Assembly (NCBI RefSeq): GCF_000527155.1
Contig: NZ_AZUQ01000001.1
Span: 3,299,889 to 3,363,888, forward strand
Length of the DNA: 64,000 bases
Origin: Haloglycomyces albus DSM 45210
GTDB taxonomy: Bacteria; Actinomycetota; Actinomycetes; Mycobacteriales; Micromonosporaceae
Reading direction: 5' to 3'
Shown: positions 1-11,564 of the stretch, in pieces
Layout: each line of letters starts with the position of its first letter
How positions within the stretch are numbered: the first letter of the stretch is position 1
The notes under the pieces: model-generated
The model's input: only the letters and a program-made list of their open reading frames with translations
Told to the model about the DNA's origin: nothing
Databases searched by the model: none
Made by a program: the position numbers and the translations under genes

Positions 1-660
<660 letters not shown>

Positions 661-1647
661 TTATGCGGCGAGGATGTCGTCTTCGTGCAAGGCCTCGTCG
701 GGTCCCGGTCGCCCCTCGTCGGCGGCCCGTTTGGTCGCCAGGGAGATCAACCGCCGGATCCGTCCGGCGATCGCGTCTTTGGTCAAGGGGGGATCGGCCA
801 GGGCGCCCAGTTCCTCCAGCGAGGCCTGCCGGTGTGCCACGCGCAGTTTTCCGGCTTCGGCGAGGTGTTCCGGGGCGTTGTCTCCCAATATCTCCAGGGC
901 ACGGGTCACCTTGGCAGCGGCGGCGACGGCGGCCCGCGCCGAGCGGCGCAGGTTGGCGTCGTCGAAGTTGGCGAGACGGTTCGCGGTGGCCTTGACCTCG
1001 CGACGTACGCGGCGTTCTTCCCACCGCAACACGCAACCGTGTGCACCTAGGCGGGTCAGAAGATCGGCGATCGCGTCACCGTCGCGTATCACCACCCGGT
1101 CGACGCCGCGTACGTCACGGGCCTTCGCCGTGACGCCGAGCCTCCGTGCGGCACCGACGAGGGCAATCGCGGTTTCCGGACCGGGACAGGTGATCTCGAG
1201 AGAGGAGGAACGCCCCGGTTCGGTCAAGGAACCACGGGCCATAAAGGCCGCTCGCCAAGCCGCTTCGGCACAACACGGATAGGCCCCGACGATATGGGCG
1301 GGCAGACCGCGAATCGGATATCCGCGCGCGTCGGTAAGTCCGATCTGACGGGCATAGGCGCTTCCGTCCGCCAAGACTCGAAGCAGATAGTGGTTCGTAC
1401 GCCGCAGACCGGCCGCTACCAAGACCTGCAGTTGAGATTCATAGTTGTACAGCTCGGCGATGAAACGATTGGCGCGCCGCGCCACCGCGCCCGAATCCAC
1501 CTCCGCCTCCACCATGACGTGAGCCCCCTCCACCAGATGAATGCCGCCGGAAAAGCGGAAAAGAGTCCCGAGTTCAGCTCTCTGACAACAGGATTTGGTG
1601 GTCTCTACTCGACTGAGCTCATCTTTGACCTCTGCGGTCATTGCCAT
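661..1647 (-). CDS. whiA: Sporulation/division transcription factor WhiA
   Basis: The 328-aa product starts [15 protein letters not shown] and has the LAGLIDADG-like N-terminal domain (the GTLFRFSGG and [17 protein letters not shown] regions) and a C-terminal helix-turn-helix ([23 protein letters not shown]). WhiA is a DNA-binding protein that, with WhiB, activates division and sporulation genes in Streptomyces. The open frame extends 21 codons upstream, but the ATG at 1647 begins the conserved family N-terminus and follows AAGGTG, so I chose it. It sits downstream of uvrC, rapZ and yvcK in the conserved actinobacterial order. Confidence 0.95.
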   Translation of the reverse strand: MAMTAEVKDELSRVETTKSCCQRAELGTLFRFSGGIHLVEGAHVMVEAEVDSGAVARRANRFIAELYNYESQLQVLVAAGLRRTNHYLLRVLADGSAYARQIGLTDARGYPIRGLPAHIVGAYPCCAEAAWRAAFMARGSLTEPGRSSSLEITCPGPETAIALVGAARRLGVTAKARDVRGVDRVVIRDGDAIADLLTRLGAHGCVLRWEERRVRREVKATANRLANFDDANLRRSARAAVAAAAKVTRALEILGDNAPEHLAEAGKLRVAHRQASLEELGALADPPLTKDAIAGRIRRLISLATKRAADEGRPGPDEALHEDDILAA

Positions 1648-1778
1648 AGGGAAGCACCTTACTGTGTATTGTTGACCATCACTTGAGCCAGAGGACGTGC
1701 CCGCCCGCACGTCGTTCGGCGGTGGTTTTTAAGCGACGGACCGGGCCCGCCTCGGGCTCACCTACTCGCTCACGACCG

Positions 1779-2696
1779 TCATCGACTGCCATCCAGTATG
1801 AGCGTACGAAGCAGGGCCGCGAGCGCGGCGACATCGTGGGTGACCGGGTCGGCTGCGATGTCCGCAGTAACAAGTTCGGCCCCCAACGCCTCCGCCGCCT
1901 TGTTCAACGAGGCGAGTCCGTCATCGTTGCGAGAGCGCTGTGAGATTACATGGTGAAACCGAACACTTTCAGCATATTGAGTGAGGACCCGCATGTGAGC
2001 AGCGGTGTCGAAGCCGTTCGTTTCGTTTTCTTCGGCCAGATTGAGGACGGCGATCCGGCGGGCGGTCGAGCGGGCGATGGCGTCGCGCAGTTCGGGTAGG
2101 AGGAAGTGTGGGATCACGCTGGTGAACCAGGATCCCGGTCCGAATACGTGCCAATCGGCCTCTTCGATCGCCCGTATCGCCGCGGGGGTGGCGGGTGTGT
2201 CGCCGGGGATGAGTCGGATCTGTTCGACGTCCCCGTTGGCGACCGCGATCTGGTGTTGCCCGCGAACGGTGGAAATCGTGTCTCCTTGGCTGAGGTCGGC
2301 TTCGATGTCGAGTGGAGAGGTCGCCATGGGGAGGATTCGTGCTCGGCATCCCAGGAGTTCCGCGGCTCGGTCGATGGCGGTCACCGGATCGTCATGGCGT
2401 TCCAGCAGTGAGGTGAGAATGATGTTGCCGACCGGGTGTCCGGTGAGGAAGTCGTTGCCGTCGAATCGGTGTCTGAAGAGGTCGGCTGTCTGTGTTCGTC
2501 CGGGTGAGGCGGTGGCGACCAGGGCCTTACGCAGGTCGCCGGCGGGGAGAACGGGTCTGCTGTCACGGATGACTCCCGACGAGCCGCCGTTGTCGGCCAC
2601 GGTGACAACGGCGGTGAGATCGACGGGCAGTTGCGTCAGTGAGTGGAGTGAGGTGGACAGGCCTCGCCCGCCTCCGAATGCCACGACTTTGGTCAT
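1779..2696 (-). CDS. yvcK: YvcK/CofD-like gluconeogenesis factor
   Basis: The 305-aa protein opens with TKVVAFGGGRGLSTSLHSL, the glycine-rich nucleotide-binding loop of the YvcK family, followed by VADNGGSSGVIR and GNIILTSLL, also typical. Family members bind UDP-sugars (UDP-GlcNAc in Bacillus and Listeria) and influence cell-wall synthesis and growth on gluconeogenic carbon sources. The gene lies 216 bp after rapZ and 131 bp before whiA. Length and motifs are normal for the family. Confidence 0.94.
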   Translation of the reverse strand: MTKVVAFGGGRGLSTSLHSLTQLPVDLTAVVTVADNGGSSGVIRDSRPVLPAGDLRKALVATASPGRTQTADLFRHRFDGNDFLTGHPVGNIILTSLLERHDDPVTAIDRAAELLGCRARILPMATSPLDIEADLSQGDTISTVRGQHQIAVANGDVEQIRLIPGDTPATPAAIRAIEEADWHVFGPGSWFTSVIPHFLLPELRDAIARSTARRIAVLNLAEENETNGFDTAAHMRVLTQYAESVRFHHVISQRSRNDDGLASLNKAAEALGAELVTADIAADPVTHDVAALAALLRTLILDGSR

Positions 2697-2912
2697 GAGA
2701 ACCCTTCGCTACCTGACTGTGGTTCGTTCGATCGGCCGAGGCTCCACCGGCGTTTCCGCGCGGTAGTGGGCTCTCCGGTGGTGCGGTGACGGCGGACTTT
2801 TCCCACTCACATGCTCGCGTGCAGGCCGCCCGGACTCGTCGATCGATCAGGTCGGGCAGAGCGCATTGTGTCGCTACACCGTTGGAGGACGCGCTTCGGC
2901 TTGTCGTACAGA

Positions 2913-3830
2913 CTACTCGCGACCGGCGTCACGGTTTTGCACGGTGGTCGGGTATCCGGATTCGTTGAGTCGTGACGCCAGTTCTTCGGTGATCGCGACC
3001 GATCGGTGTTTCCCTCCGGTACATCCGATGGCCACGGTTATGTACCGTTTTCCCTCTCGTTCGAAACCGGGAACGGTTTTCAGGAGGAGATTGGAATACG
3101 AGTCCACGAAATCCTCGGCTCCGGGACGTGAGAGGACGTACTTGGACACCTCGGGGTTCTGACCGGTGAATTCGCGTAGTTCCGGCACCCAGTAGGGATT
3201 GGGCAGGAACCGAACGTCGGCGAGATAATCGGCGTCGCGCGGGATTCCGTATTTGAATCCGAATGACATGACGGTGAATTGCAGTCCCGGGGTGGACGGC
3301 GCCAGGAAGGCCTCTTCCACCCGCGACCGCAGCTGGTTCTCATTGAGCAGGCTGGTGTCGAAGAGCATGTCGGCCGATTCTTTAGCCGGCTCGAGGAGAC
3401 GTCGTTCAGCGGTGATCCCGTCCAGGAGCGCTCCGTCGCCTTGCAGCGGGTGGGCACGCCGCACCTTTTCATAACGCCGGATGATCACATCGTCGTCGGC
3501 GTCGACGAAAACCAGGGTGGGACGGAATCCGTTCGACCGCAGTTCGTCGATGACGCCGACCAGGTCGGTCATGAAAGCCAGCGAACGAACGTCCAGCACC
3601 ATGGCCGACCGCTGTACTTCGGGTCCCCCCTCGGCCGCCAGGGCGGCCGCTTGGCCGACCAGCGCTTCGGGAAGGTTGTCGATGACGTAGTAGCCGACGT
3701 TCTCCAGCGCCCGGGCCACCGTAGAGCGTCCTCCACCGCTGATTCCGGTGACGATAACCAATTCTAGGGCGTTTTGTCGGTTTTCTTGGGTGTTGTTGTC
3801 TGTGGGTGTCACCGTTCCAGTATGGCTCAA
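2913..3830 (-). CDS. rapZ: RNase adapter / nucleotide-binding protein RapZ (YvcJ)
   Basis: The 305-aa P-loop protein has Walker A GISGGGRSTVARALE near residue 30, the family signature GYYVIDNLPEALV directly after it, and the C-terminal GCTGGKHRSV loop. In Enterobacteria RapZ hands GlmZ sRNA to RNase E; in Gram-positive bacteria the role is less clear and relates to nucleotide and cell-wall metabolism. A hydrophilic N-terminal extension of about 25 residues precedes the P-loop, so the exact start is less certain. It begins 11 bp after uvrC and is probably co-transcribed with it. Confidence 0.95.
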   Translation of the reverse strand: MSHTGTVTPTDNNTQENRQNALELVIVTGISGGGRSTVARALENVGYYVIDNLPEALVGQAAALAAEGGPEVQRSAMVLDVRSLAFMTDLVGVIDELRSNGFRPTLVFVDADDDVIIRRYEKVRRAHPLQGDGALLDGITAERRLLEPAKESADMLFDTSLLNENQLRSRVEEAFLAPSTPGLQFTVMSFGFKYGIPRDADYLADVRFLPNPYWVPELREFTGQNPEVSKYVLSRPGAEDFVDSYSNLLLKTVPGFEREGKRYITVAIGCTGGKHRSVAITEELASRLNESGYPTTVQNRDAGRE

Positions 3831-3840
3831 GAAGGCATCG

Positions 3841-5763
3841 TCATGTCATGTCACTGGAACCGTTGTCCCTTGTCTGATTCGACTCCGCAGTGTCGTCGTG
3901 CAGGTGCCGATGTATCGTCTCGGCGAGCTTGGGCCCGATGCCGCTGACACTTTGCAGTTCCCCGATGTCGGCGGCCTTGATGTTCTTAACCGAGCCCAAG
4001 GTGCGCAGGAGCGCTTTCCGTTTGGACTCGCCGAGCCCCGGAATACCGTCCAGAGCGGAGGCGCGCATCCGTTTACGCCGCCGGGAGCGATGCAGGGAAA
4101 TGGCGAAGCGGTGTGCCTCGTCGCGCACTCGCTGCATGAGGTACAGCGCTTCGGAGGTGCGCGACAGGATCACGGGAAACTCCTCCCCCGGCATCCAGAT
4201 CTCCTCCAGACGCTTGGCCAAACCACACAGATTGACCGTGTCGACCCCCAACTCTTGAAAGACCTGTTCGGCGGCGGCCACCTGAGGAGCACCACCGTCG
4301 ACCACGATCAATTGCGGCGGGTAGGCAAATCCCCCTTTGGATTCACTGCCTTCCTCGTCGCCGTCGGGACTGCCGCTGGGCTGCTCGTTCAGGCGGGAAA
4401 GACGTCGTCGGAGCGTCTCACGTAGGGCCGAGAGATCGTCCTTCGCTTCCCCCTTGATTACAAATCGGCGATACTCTCCCTTTCGGGCCACGCCGTCTTC
4501 GAATACCACCATGGAGGCGACCACCTCCTCTCCCAACGACTGGGACACGTCGTAGCACTCGATCCGCAGCGGTGCCTGCGGAAGTTCCAGTGCTTCGGCC
4601 AGCTCTTCGAGGGCCTGCGAGCGTGCGGTGATGTCTCCGGCCCGTTTCAGTTTGTGCCGCGCGAGCGCCTCATTGGCGTTCTTGGCCACCGTTTCCGCCA
4701 GGGCTCGCTTATCACCGCGTTTGGGGACGCGGAGGTCGACGAGGCTGCCGCGTTTCTCACTGAGCCACTCGGTGACGGCGGTCGGTTCGTCGGGCATGCG
4801 TGGCACGAGAACCTCCCGTGGAACGGTTTCGGATCCATTGCCGTAGAACTGGAGCACGAATCGCTCCACGATTCCGGACACGTCGATCGGTTCGGGCTTG
4901 TCGATGATCCAGCCACGTTGCCCACGAATCCGCCCACCGCGTACGTGGAACATCTGGACGGCGGCCACCAGTTCGTCGTCTTCGACGGCGATGACGTCCG
5001 CTTCGGTGTCTTCGGACAGGACCACCACTTGCTGTTGCAGTACCCGGTCCAAAGCCGACAGGTCGTCGCGGATGCGGGCGGCCTTTTCGAATTCCATGGC
5101 GGCGGAGGCCGCTTGCATCTGCTCGGTCAGTTCGCGTCGAACCTGGGTCGTATCGCCGGACATGAAACCCATGAAATCGTCGACGATACGGCGGTGTCCT
5201 TCCGGGGAAATGTGTCCGACGCACGGTCCCGTACATTTTCCAATGTCGTACAGCAGGCAGGGACGTCCCATTCGTTTATGGCGCCGGTACACGCCGTTGG
5301 AGCAGGTTCGTATGGGGAAGACGCGAGTGAGAAGGTCCAGAGTCTGCCGGATGGCCCAAGCGTTTCCAAAAGGCCCGAAATACCGCACCCCTTTGCGTCG
5401 GTTACCGCGCATGACCTGCGCACGAGGTACTTCTTCATTGACCGTGACGGCCAACCAGGGATAGGACTTGTCGTCCCGAAACATGATGTTGAAGCGGGGA
5501 TCGAATTCTTTGATCCACGTCCATTCGAGTTGGAGGGCTTCCACTTCCGTCGCGGTGACCGTCCATTCCACACTGCGCGCGGTGGTCACCATTCGCCGCG
5601 TCCGGTCGGGCAGCACGTCTGGATCGGCGAAGTAACTGTTCAAGCGATTGCGCAGATTCTTGGCCTTACCCACGTAGATGACACGGCCGTCGGCGTCTCG
5701 AAAGCGGTAGACGCCCGGTTCGGTCGGGATGGTTCCTGGAGCTGGGCGATAGTCAACGGTCAC
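3841..5763 (-). CDS. uvrC: UvrABC excinuclease subunit C
   Basis: This 640-aa protein has the N-terminal GIY-YIG nuclease ([25 protein letters not shown]), a Cys-containing region ([13 protein letters not shown]), a UVR/UvrB-binding segment ([20 protein letters not shown]), the RNase H-like 5' incision domain ([17 protein letters not shown]) and C-terminal HhH motifs ([31 protein letters not shown]). UvrC makes both incisions in nucleotide excision repair. Full length and normal. A short acidic low-complexity insertion ([15 protein letters not shown]) interrupts the second nuclease domain. It heads the uvrC-rapZ-yvcK-whiA cluster. Confidence 0.97.
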   Translation of the reverse strand: MTVDYRPAPGTIPTEPGVYRFRDADGRVIYVGKAKNLRNRLNSYFADPDVLPDRTRRMVTTARSVEWTVTATEVEALQLEWTWIKEFDPRFNIMFRDDKSYPWLAVTVNEEVPRAQVMRGNRRKGVRYFGPFGNAWAIRQTLDLLTRVFPIRTCSNGVYRRHKRMGRPCLLYDIGKCTGPCVGHISPEGHRRIVDDFMGFMSGDTTQVRRELTEQMQAASAAMEFEKAARIRDDLSALDRVLQQQVVVLSEDTEADVIAVEDDELVAAVQMFHVRGGRIRGQRGWIIDKPEPIDVSGIVERFVLQFYGNGSETVPREVLVPRMPDEPTAVTEWLSEKRGSLVDLRVPKRGDKRALAETVAKNANEALARHKLKRAGDITARSQALEELAEALELPQAPLRIECYDVSQSLGEEVVASMVVFEDGVARKGEYRRFVIKGEAKDDLSALRETLRRRLSRLNEQPSGSPDGDEEGSESKGGFAYPPQLIVVDGGAPQVAAAEQVFQELGVDTVNLCGLAKRLEEIWMPGEEFPVILSRTSEALYLMQRVRDEAHRFAISLHRSRRRKRMRASALDGIPGLGESKRKALLRTLGSVKNIKAADIGELQSVSGIGPKLAETIHRHLHDDTAESNQTRDNGSSDMT

Positions 5764-5909
5764 ACCGTAATTTTACTTGACGTTTGAGACATGCCCTTCG
5801 CCCCGAACCCGTGGTGTTTCGAATACCGCCATTCGACTCAATGGGACCGAAAGCGGTCGGCACGGCCGATATACCCTGAAGAAAACGAGACCTCTTCAGA
5901 AGGAAAAGA

Positions 5910-6284
5910 ATGATAGATTTCGACAACGGGTCGGTCTTCAAGTTGAAGCCGACCGATGTCCCCGACTCCGGGGAGACCGTCTCCGAGCTACTCGTCGCGG
6001 GCGAGAGCTTCCAGGCGGCCTTCAGTACCGTTCGCGATAAGGTCCTGTTTACCGACAAACGCATCATCGCCGTCAACGTCCAGGGCATCACGGGGAAGAA
6101 AGTCGACTACACCACCCTGCCGTACAGCAGGATTCAAGCGTTCTCAGTCGAGACGGCGGGAACGTTCGACATGGACGCCGAACTCGACCTGTGGTTCAGC
6201 GGAATGGGAAAGATTCGTTTTGAGTTCAAGGGCGGCGCCGACATTCGGGCGCTGGCCAACCTCATCGCGAGCCACACCCTTTAG
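5910..6284 (+). CDS. PH-domain protein of unknown role (bPH_1-like)
   Basis: The 124-aa protein matches the bacterial pleckstrin-homology type 1 pattern: GESFQAAFSTVRDKVLFTDKRIIAVNVQGITGKKVDYTTLPYSRI and a C-terminal helix (ADIRALANLIASHTL), here described from its landmarks LFTDKRII, GKKVDYTTLPY and IRALANLI. Such proteins are small and cytosolic, and none has a firm biochemical role. An AGGAAA ribosome site precedes the ATG. It is transcribed alone, divergently from uvrC and convergently with aroE. Confidence 0.8.
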   Translation: MIDFDNGSVFKLKPTDVPDSGETVSELLVAGESFQAAFSTVRDKVLFTDKRIIAVNVQGITGKKVDYTTLPYSRIQAFSVETAGTFDMDAELDLWFSGMGKIRFEFKGGADIRALANLIASHTL

Positions 6285-6336
6285 CTCGACGTCGTTATCG
6301 TCTGGAGCCCGGTGAGGTTCCAGACGCATTGCGATC

Positions 6337-7149
6337 TCACGCTCTCTGCTCCACGGCGGTGTCCAGGGCCGCCCGCATGGCTGCGACCGGTGCCGTCTCA
6401 CGCCCGGTAAAACGCGTCCACTGGTGTACGGCCTGATGCAACAGCAGCGCCAAACCGTCGATGGTTGTCGCGCCGTTCCTGGCGGCCCTACGCAGCAGTG
6501 GAGTGGGACGAGGATCGTAGACGACGTCGAACACGGTATTGAACGTCGACCACGGAATCTCGTAGTCGTCCACAACCCCTTTCGGGACGGTCGACACCAC
6601 GATCTCCGAATCGGCCGCCTCCGGCAACGTCTCCCACTCGCGATATCGCAGGTGGAGGCCCAGGGCCGCTGCCACCGGTTCCAGCTCCCGAATCGCGGTA
6701 CGACGTCGAGCGAAGACGTTGACCGACGTCGCGTTCAATTCAGCGGCGGCCCCGAGCGCCGCCCGGGCGGTTCCTCCGGCTCCCAATATGGAGAACCCGT
6801 CGGCCGCACTCACACCCGCTTCGTGGAATGCGTCGATCAAGCCGACGGCATCGGTATTGTCGGCGAGCACCTTCCCTGAGGTGAACACGAAGGTGTTGGC
6901 CGCTCCCAAAGCGGCGGCGGTCGCGGAGACCTCATCAGCGAGGTCCAAGGCCACCTCCTTGAGCGGCATGGTCAGAGACAATCCCGCCCAGGTGTCGTCG
7001 ATCCCTTCCAGGAACGGCGCCAGGGCCTCCCGGTCGCATTCATGCCGGGTATACAGCCAATCGTGCAGGCCGCTAGCCTGATACCCGGCATTGTGAATCG
7101 TCGGGGACAGGGAATGGCTCACCGGAGACCCAAGTACCGCGGCACGCAT
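6337..7149 (-). CDS. aroE: Shikimate dehydrogenase
   Basis: The 270-aa protein begins MRAAVLGSPVSHSLSPTIHN, the shikimate-binding loop. It continues with TMPLKEVALDLADE (catalytic Lys in the PLK motif), ADNTDAVGLIDAF (Asn/Asp contacts) and the nucleotide loop ILGAGGTARAALGA. It reduces 3-dehydroshikimate with NADPH in the chorismate pathway. The start codon overlaps the mltG stop (TGATG), and the genes sit in the actinobacterial alaS-ruvX-mltG-aroE order, so translational coupling is likely. Confidence 0.95.
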   Translation of the reverse strand: MRAAVLGSPVSHSLSPTIHNAGYQASGLHDWLYTRHECDREALAPFLEGIDDTWAGLSLTMPLKEVALDLADEVSATAAALGAANTFVFTSGKVLADNTDAVGLIDAFHEAGVSAADGFSILGAGGTARAALGAAAELNATSVNVFARRRTAIRELEPVAAALGLHLRYREWETLPEAADSEIVVSTVPKGVVDDYEIPWSTFNTVFDVVYDPRPTPLLRRAARNGATTIDGLALLLHQAVHQWTRFTGRETAPVAAMRAALDTAVEQRA

Positions 7150-8330
7150 CAGTCGATAATCCCGTTCTCCCGTGCGACCTGCTTATTCTCTTCGTGTTCG
7201 GCATTGGTTTCGGCGAACAGAGCCGAGCCGTCCTCTTCGGCGGTAACAAAGTACAGCCAGTCCCCGTCGGCCGGTTCCACCGCCGCTTCCAGGGCCGCAC
7301 GTCCCGGATTGGAGATGGCGGTGGGCATATAGCCTTCGTTGGAAGCGGTGGACCATTCGTTATCGGGGTCGTTGAGCTCCTCGTTGGTCAACTCGTTGGA
7401 CCCTTTGACCTCCCCGGTTTCCAACTCGTGACCGTAGCTGATCGAGGCGTCGGTCTGAAGACAGCGACAGCCGATCTGCTCCAAGGCGTTCTCCCCGTAC
7501 AAGCGGTTGTAGAATACTCGCGCGATCTTGGCGTCGTCTTCCGGGATTCCGGACTCGTACTGCACGATCGAGGCGATCTGCAACGCCATCCACGGTTCTA
7601 TGTCGCGTTCGACGGCACGATCCATGAATCCCAGATCCTCCACTTCTTGATTGAAGCGGGCCACCATGGTCGCCAGGACCTCTTGGGCGGATTTGGAATC
7701 CGAAAAGTCGTAAGTGGCCGGGAAGAGGAAACCCTCGATCGACATCGTGACGCCGTCGTCCAGGTTCTCAAACCACATCGGATTCACCCCGAGGTCCACC
7801 GGGTCCTCGGCCGCCTTTTCAAATTCTTCGACGGGAATACCCGTCTCTTCGGAGAGGACGTTGTAGATACGGACGGTCCGCCAACCCTCGTTGATCGTCA
7901 CGGCACCTTCCACGATCACGTTGTCCGGGTCGGCCAGAATCTCCAGGGCCGCTTCGGCCGACATCTCCTCTTCCAGCTCATAGACACCGGCATGGATGGT
8001 GGTACCCAGATCGTTGTTCTCCTCCGAGGCGTTCACGAACGCCTGCGACGAGGCCACGACTCCTTCGTCGTACAGGAGATTACCGATATCGGCAACGCTT
8101 TGCCCCTGTTTGATCTCGATCTGGACGAGGGTTCCGTTACCGTCGCCGGAGTAGTCCTCCGCGCTGAACATGCCCTTGACGAAGTGGTTATAACCCCACC
8201 AGCCACCGAAACCGACGGCTCCGAGAAGGACCACCACCAAAGCCATCGCCACGACGGAGGATTTCGACTCTTTCTTACGATGTCTACGTGGTTCATTGTC
8301 ATCGCGCTCGGACGTAAACTCGTCAAGCAT
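7149..8330 (-). CDS. mltG: Endolytic murein transglycosylase MltG (YceG-like)
   Basis: The 393-aa protein has a basic N-terminal tail, one transmembrane helix (VVAMALVVVLLGAVGFGGWW) and an extracytoplasmic YceG domain. That domain contains the LysM-like QGQSVADIGNLLYDEGVV segment and the catalytic region IASIVQYESGIPEDDAKIARVFYNRL, with the conserved Glu in QYES, plus SNEGYMPTAISNPGRAAL. MltG cuts nascent glycan strands to end elongation. I use the ATG at 8330, preceded by GGAAGG, rather than an upstream TTG that lies within ruvX. The extracytoplasmic part is strongly acidic. Confidence 0.93.
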   Translation of the reverse strand: MLDEFTSERDDNEPRRHRKKESKSSVVAMALVVVLLGAVGFGGWWGYNHFVKGMFSAEDYSGDGNGTLVQIEIKQGQSVADIGNLLYDEGVVASSQAFVNASEENNDLGTTIHAGVYELEEEMSAEAALEILADPDNVIVEGAVTINEGWRTVRIYNVLSEETGIPVEEFEKAAEDPVDLGVNPMWFENLDDGVTMSIEGFLFPATYDFSDSKSAQEVLATMVARFNQEVEDLGFMDRAVERDIEPWMALQIASIVQYESGIPEDDAKIARVFYNRLYGENALEQIGCRCLQTDASISYGHELETGEVKGSNELTNEELNDPDNEWSTASNEGYMPTAISNPGRAALEAAVEPADGDWLYFVTAEEDGSALFAETNAEHEENKQVARENGIID

Positions 8331-8334
8331 CTGC

Positions 8335-8841
8335 TCAAGCCTTCCGCTGTCTGTCAAGCCACGACTGCAATATCTCCACTGCCGCGACCTGATCGATCAC
8401 TGACCGTTGTTTGCGTGAGTCCATGCCGGCAGCGTGCAGGCTGCGACTCGCGAGCGCAGTGGTCAGTCGCTCGTCGGTCATCACCACCGGGGTCGGGTGG
8501 ACGTGGTTGGTCAGTTTTTCAGCCCATCGTCGGGTGTGTTTCACCGCCAAACCATCTTCACCCGATAGGGTAACGGGTCGCCCGAGGATGATTTCAACGA
8601 CGTCGTGTTCGACGATCAGTCGACCGATTTCGGCGATGTCCTGGCCGTAGACGGTGACACCGGGTTTACGGTCGGCTTTTCGATCACGACGGATCGTGGT
8701 CAGAGGCGTGGCGAGGATGCCGTCGGGGTCGCACAACGCTACCCCGATGCGTACTTTGCCAAGATCTATTCCCAAACGGCGGCCCCGCCGGAACCCCTCG
8801 GAGGAGGGGGCGGCGGGGCCGGTGTCACACTCGTCGGACAT
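8335..8841 (-). CDS. ruvX: YqgF/RuvX-family putative Holliday junction resolvase
   Basis: The 168-aa product has the RNase H-fold start RRLGIDLGKVRIGVALCDPDG with the conserved Asp, then the GRPVTLSGEDG region and the C-terminal SVIDQVAAVEILQSWLD signature. YqgF proteins process 16S rRNA ends and/or resolve recombination intermediates; which role applies here cannot be told from sequence. About 25 polar N-terminal residues precede the fold. It lies 5 bp after alaS and 4 bp before mltG, in the usual order. Confidence 0.93.
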   Translation of the reverse strand: MSDECDTGPAAPSSEGFRRGRRLGIDLGKVRIGVALCDPDGILATPLTTIRRDRKADRKPGVTVYGQDIAEIGRLIVEHDVVEIILGRPVTLSGEDGLAVKHTRRWAEKLTNHVHPTPVVMTDERLTTALASRSLHAAGMDSRKQRSVIDQVAAVEILQSWLDRQRKA

Positions 8842-8846
8842 GGCCG

Positions 8847-11528
8847 CTAGCGTCCGATTTCAGCGACGATCGCTTCCAGGAGCGCGGGAGCTTGCTCGGC
8901 CGGCACTCCGCCGCCTTGTGCGGTGTCGTCGTTTCCGCCTCCTCGGCCCGATAGCGCCGCCTTGACAAGCCCCTGGGCCGACAGGTGCCGGCCGCGGGCG
9001 GCCTCGTTGGTGGTCACCACCAGGGATGCCTTACCGCCGTTGGTCGCCGCGACGGCGGCGACTCCCGGTTCGGTGTCCGGCAGGGCCGAGCGGATCTGGG
9101 TGGCCAGTTGTCGCGCGTCGCCGCCTTTGGTTCCGTCCGGGGCGGTAATGGCCGCGACCTTGACCGCACCGATTTGGCGGGCCTGGTGGGCGTATTCGGA
9201 GGCCTTGGCGCCCATTTGCTGTTGCCGCATCTGCGCGACCTCGCGCTCAGCGTCTTTGGCGCGCTTGAGCAGTGCCCCGATCCGTTCGGTGATGTCGCCA
9301 CGCTGCGCCCCCAGCTCGGAGGCGATTTGATTGACCAGGTCACGCTCGCGAGCCAAATATTGGTACGCTTCGATTCCAGTGACGGCCTCAACGCGCCGCT
9401 GTCCGGAACCCACCGACGATTCACCCGTCACGACGACCGATCCGATCTGTGAGGAATGCCCGACGTGGGTGCCACCGCACAATTCACTCGACCACGGTCC
9501 GCCGATTTCCACGACTCGGACCGTTTCGTCATAGGTTTCGCCGAACAACGCGATCGCACCGCGTTGTTTGGCTTCCGGCATGGTCATGTAATCGACGGTG
9601 ACCGGCAGGTCGCGACGGATGGCGAGGTTGGAGACCTCCTCCACTTCGCTCTTGGTCTCGTCGGATAGTTTTCCCCGCCAGGAGAAGTCCAACCGCAGAT
9701 ATCCGGGACGGTTGAACGAACCGGACTGCAACGCACTGGGCCCGAGGACTTCACGCAACGCGGCGTGCACCACGTGCGTCCCGGAGTGCGCTTGACGCGC
9801 GCCCAGACGCCATTCGGGATCGACGTGCGCCTGAACTCCCTCGGACAGGGCGAGTTCCCCTTCGAGCACGCGAACCTTGTGGACGACCAGTCCCTTGACC
9901 GGGCGTTGCACGTCGAGCACTTCGGCGGAGACGTTCGGGCCGCGCAGGATCCCGGCGTCGGCGTGTTGCCCACCGGATTCGGCGTAGAACGGCGTGCTGT
10001 CGAGGACGACTTCGACGATCTGACCGGCGGTGGCCACGGGAACGGAGGTTCCCTGCGACAGGATGCTCAACACCTTGGATTCGGTGTCCAAGGTTTCGTA
10101 GGCCAGCCAGTTGCTGGGGCCGTGTTCCTCCAGCATCTTCCAGTAGACCGACATGTCCACGTGACCGGTCTTGCGAGCCTGAGCATCAGCCTTCGCCCGA
10201 GCGCGCTGTTCGCTCATGAGAGTACGGAAGCCCTCTTCATCAACCGACAGGCCTTGCTCGGAGGCCATTTCCAAGGTGAGGTCGATGGGGAAGCCGTAGG
10301 TGTCGTGCAATTCGAAGGCCTTGTTTCCCGCGAGAGTACGACCTCCGGACTTCTTGGTTTCGGCGACGGCGGAGTCCAGAATGCTCGTGCCGTGCTTGAG
10401 TGTTTTCAGGAACGATTCCTCTTCCGCGTAGGCGTAGGAGGAGATGCGTTCAAAGTCCGATTCCAGTTCCGGGTACGACGAGCTCATAAGATCCCGAGCA
10501 ACCGGGAACAGTTCCGGCATCGCGGGTTTGTCGTAGCCCAGCAGTCGAATGGCGCGGATGGCCCGACGCATGATGCGCCGCAGCACGTACCCCCGGCCTT
10601 CGTTGGACGGTACGACCCCGTCCCCGATCAGCATGAGGGACGAGCGGACGTGGTCGGCGACGACGCGGAATCGCACGTCGTCGGGGTGGGACTGCGCCGC
10701 CTCCTGCGAGGTGGAGACCCCGTAGCGTTTTCCGGTCAGCTCCGCGGTCTTGTCGATCAGGGGACGAATCTGATCGATCTCGTACATGTTGTCGACACCC
10801 TGTAGGAGAACGGCCATACGTTCCAGGCCCATACCGGTGTCGATGTTCTTCTTGGGAAGGTCCCCCAAAATTTCATAGTCGGTTTTGGTGGAACCTTCGC
10901 CCCGTAGCCACTCCATGAATACGAGGTTCCAGAATTCGAGGTAGCGGTCCTCGTCGACCTCCGGTCCGCCGTCGCGTCCAAAGGCCGGTCCGCGATCGTA
11001 AAACAGTTCCGAACACGGCCCACAGGGCCCCGGGATGCCCATCGACCACATGTTGTCGGCTTTGCCGCGACGGACGATGCGATCCATGGGAAGACCGATG
11101 ATCCGGTGCCAAATGTCGATCGATTCCTCGTCGTCCAAGTAAACGGTGGCCCAGATACGTTCGGGGTCCAAGCCGAATCCACCGTCGGACACCGGCCGAG
11201 TGGAAAGGTTCCAGGCGTGCTTGATGGCCTGTTCCTTAAAGTAGTCCCCGAAAGAGAAGTTTCCGTTCATCTGGAAGAAAGTGCCGTGGCGGCTGGTCTT
11301 GCCGACCTCTTCGATGTCGGGCGTTCGGATGCATTTCTGCACCGACGTCGCCCGATCCCACGGAGGTGTGGCCTGACCGGTGAAGTAAGGGACAAACTGC
11401 ACCATTCCGGCATTAATGAACAAGAGGTTGGGGTCCTCAATGGCGGGCAGGGGTGCGCTGGGAACCACCGTATGGCCTTGGGACTCGAAGAATGTCAGAA
11501 ACCGGCGTCGGATTTCGGCGGTCTCCAT
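8847..11528 (-). CDS. alaS: Alanyl-tRNA synthetase
   Basis: The 893-aa class II synthetase starts [19 protein letters not shown]. It has motif 1/2 regions ([36 protein letters not shown]), motif 3 (DTGMGLERM), the editing zinc site ([11 protein letters not shown] and CGGTHVGH) and a C-terminal DHHA1 domain. It charges and proofreads tRNA-Ala. The ATG at 11528 is preceded by a near-perfect AAAGGAGG at 8-nt spacing; a GTG three codons upstream would overlap that site. It is followed closely by ruvX. Confidence 0.97.
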   Translation of the reverse strand: METAEIRRRFLTFFESQGHTVVPSAPLPAIEDPNLLFINAGMVQFVPYFTGQATPPWDRATSVQKCIRTPDIEEVGKTSRHGTFFQMNGNFSFGDYFKEQAIKHAWNLSTRPVSDGGFGLDPERIWATVYLDDEESIDIWHRIIGLPMDRIVRRGKADNMWSMGIPGPCGPCSELFYDRGPAFGRDGGPEVDEDRYLEFWNLVFMEWLRGEGSTKTDYEILGDLPKKNIDTGMGLERMAVLLQGVDNMYEIDQIRPLIDKTAELTGKRYGVSTSQEAAQSHPDDVRFRVVADHVRSSLMLIGDGVVPSNEGRGYVLRRIMRRAIRAIRLLGYDKPAMPELFPVARDLMSSSYPELESDFERISSYAYAEEESFLKTLKHGTSILDSAVAETKKSGGRTLAGNKAFELHDTYGFPIDLTLEMASEQGLSVDEEGFRTLMSEQRARAKADAQARKTGHVDMSVYWKMLEEHGPSNWLAYETLDTESKVLSILSQGTSVPVATAGQIVEVVLDSTPFYAESGGQHADAGILRGPNVSAEVLDVQRPVKGLVVHKVRVLEGELALSEGVQAHVDPEWRLGARQAHSGTHVVHAALREVLGPSALQSGSFNRPGYLRLDFSWRGKLSDETKSEVEEVSNLAIRRDLPVTVDYMTMPEAKQRGAIALFGETYDETVRVVEIGGPWSSELCGGTHVGHSSQIGSVVVTGESSVGSGQRRVEAVTGIEAYQYLARERDLVNQIASELGAQRGDITERIGALLKRAKDAEREVAQMRQQQMGAKASEYAHQARQIGAVKVAAITAPDGTKGGDARQLATQIRSALPDTEPGVAAVAATNGGKASLVVTTNEAARGRHLSAQGLVKAALSGRGGGNDDTAQGGGVPAEQAPALLEAIVAEIGR

Positions 11529-11564
11529 GGAGGGCACCTCCTTTTCTGGTGTCTCGGTTTGTCG

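Noticed and set aside
4654-5787. Plus-strand frame of 377 codons opposite uvrC
   Set aside because: It is fully antisense to a conserved, motif-complete uvrC and has no family features; it results from high-GC codon bias.
6301-6326. Inverted repeat GTCTGGA / TCCAGAC between the PH-domain gene and aroE
   Set aside because: Only 7 bp with a 12-nt loop and no T-run; too weak to call a terminator.
7194-8573. Plus-strand frame of 459 codons opposite mltG and ruvX
   Set aside because: Antisense shadow of two conserved genes; composition is His/Val/Gly-rich as expected for a shadow.
9765-10805. Plus-strand frame of 346 codons opposite alaS
   Set aside because: Antisense to alaS, no recognisable domain and no ribosome site.
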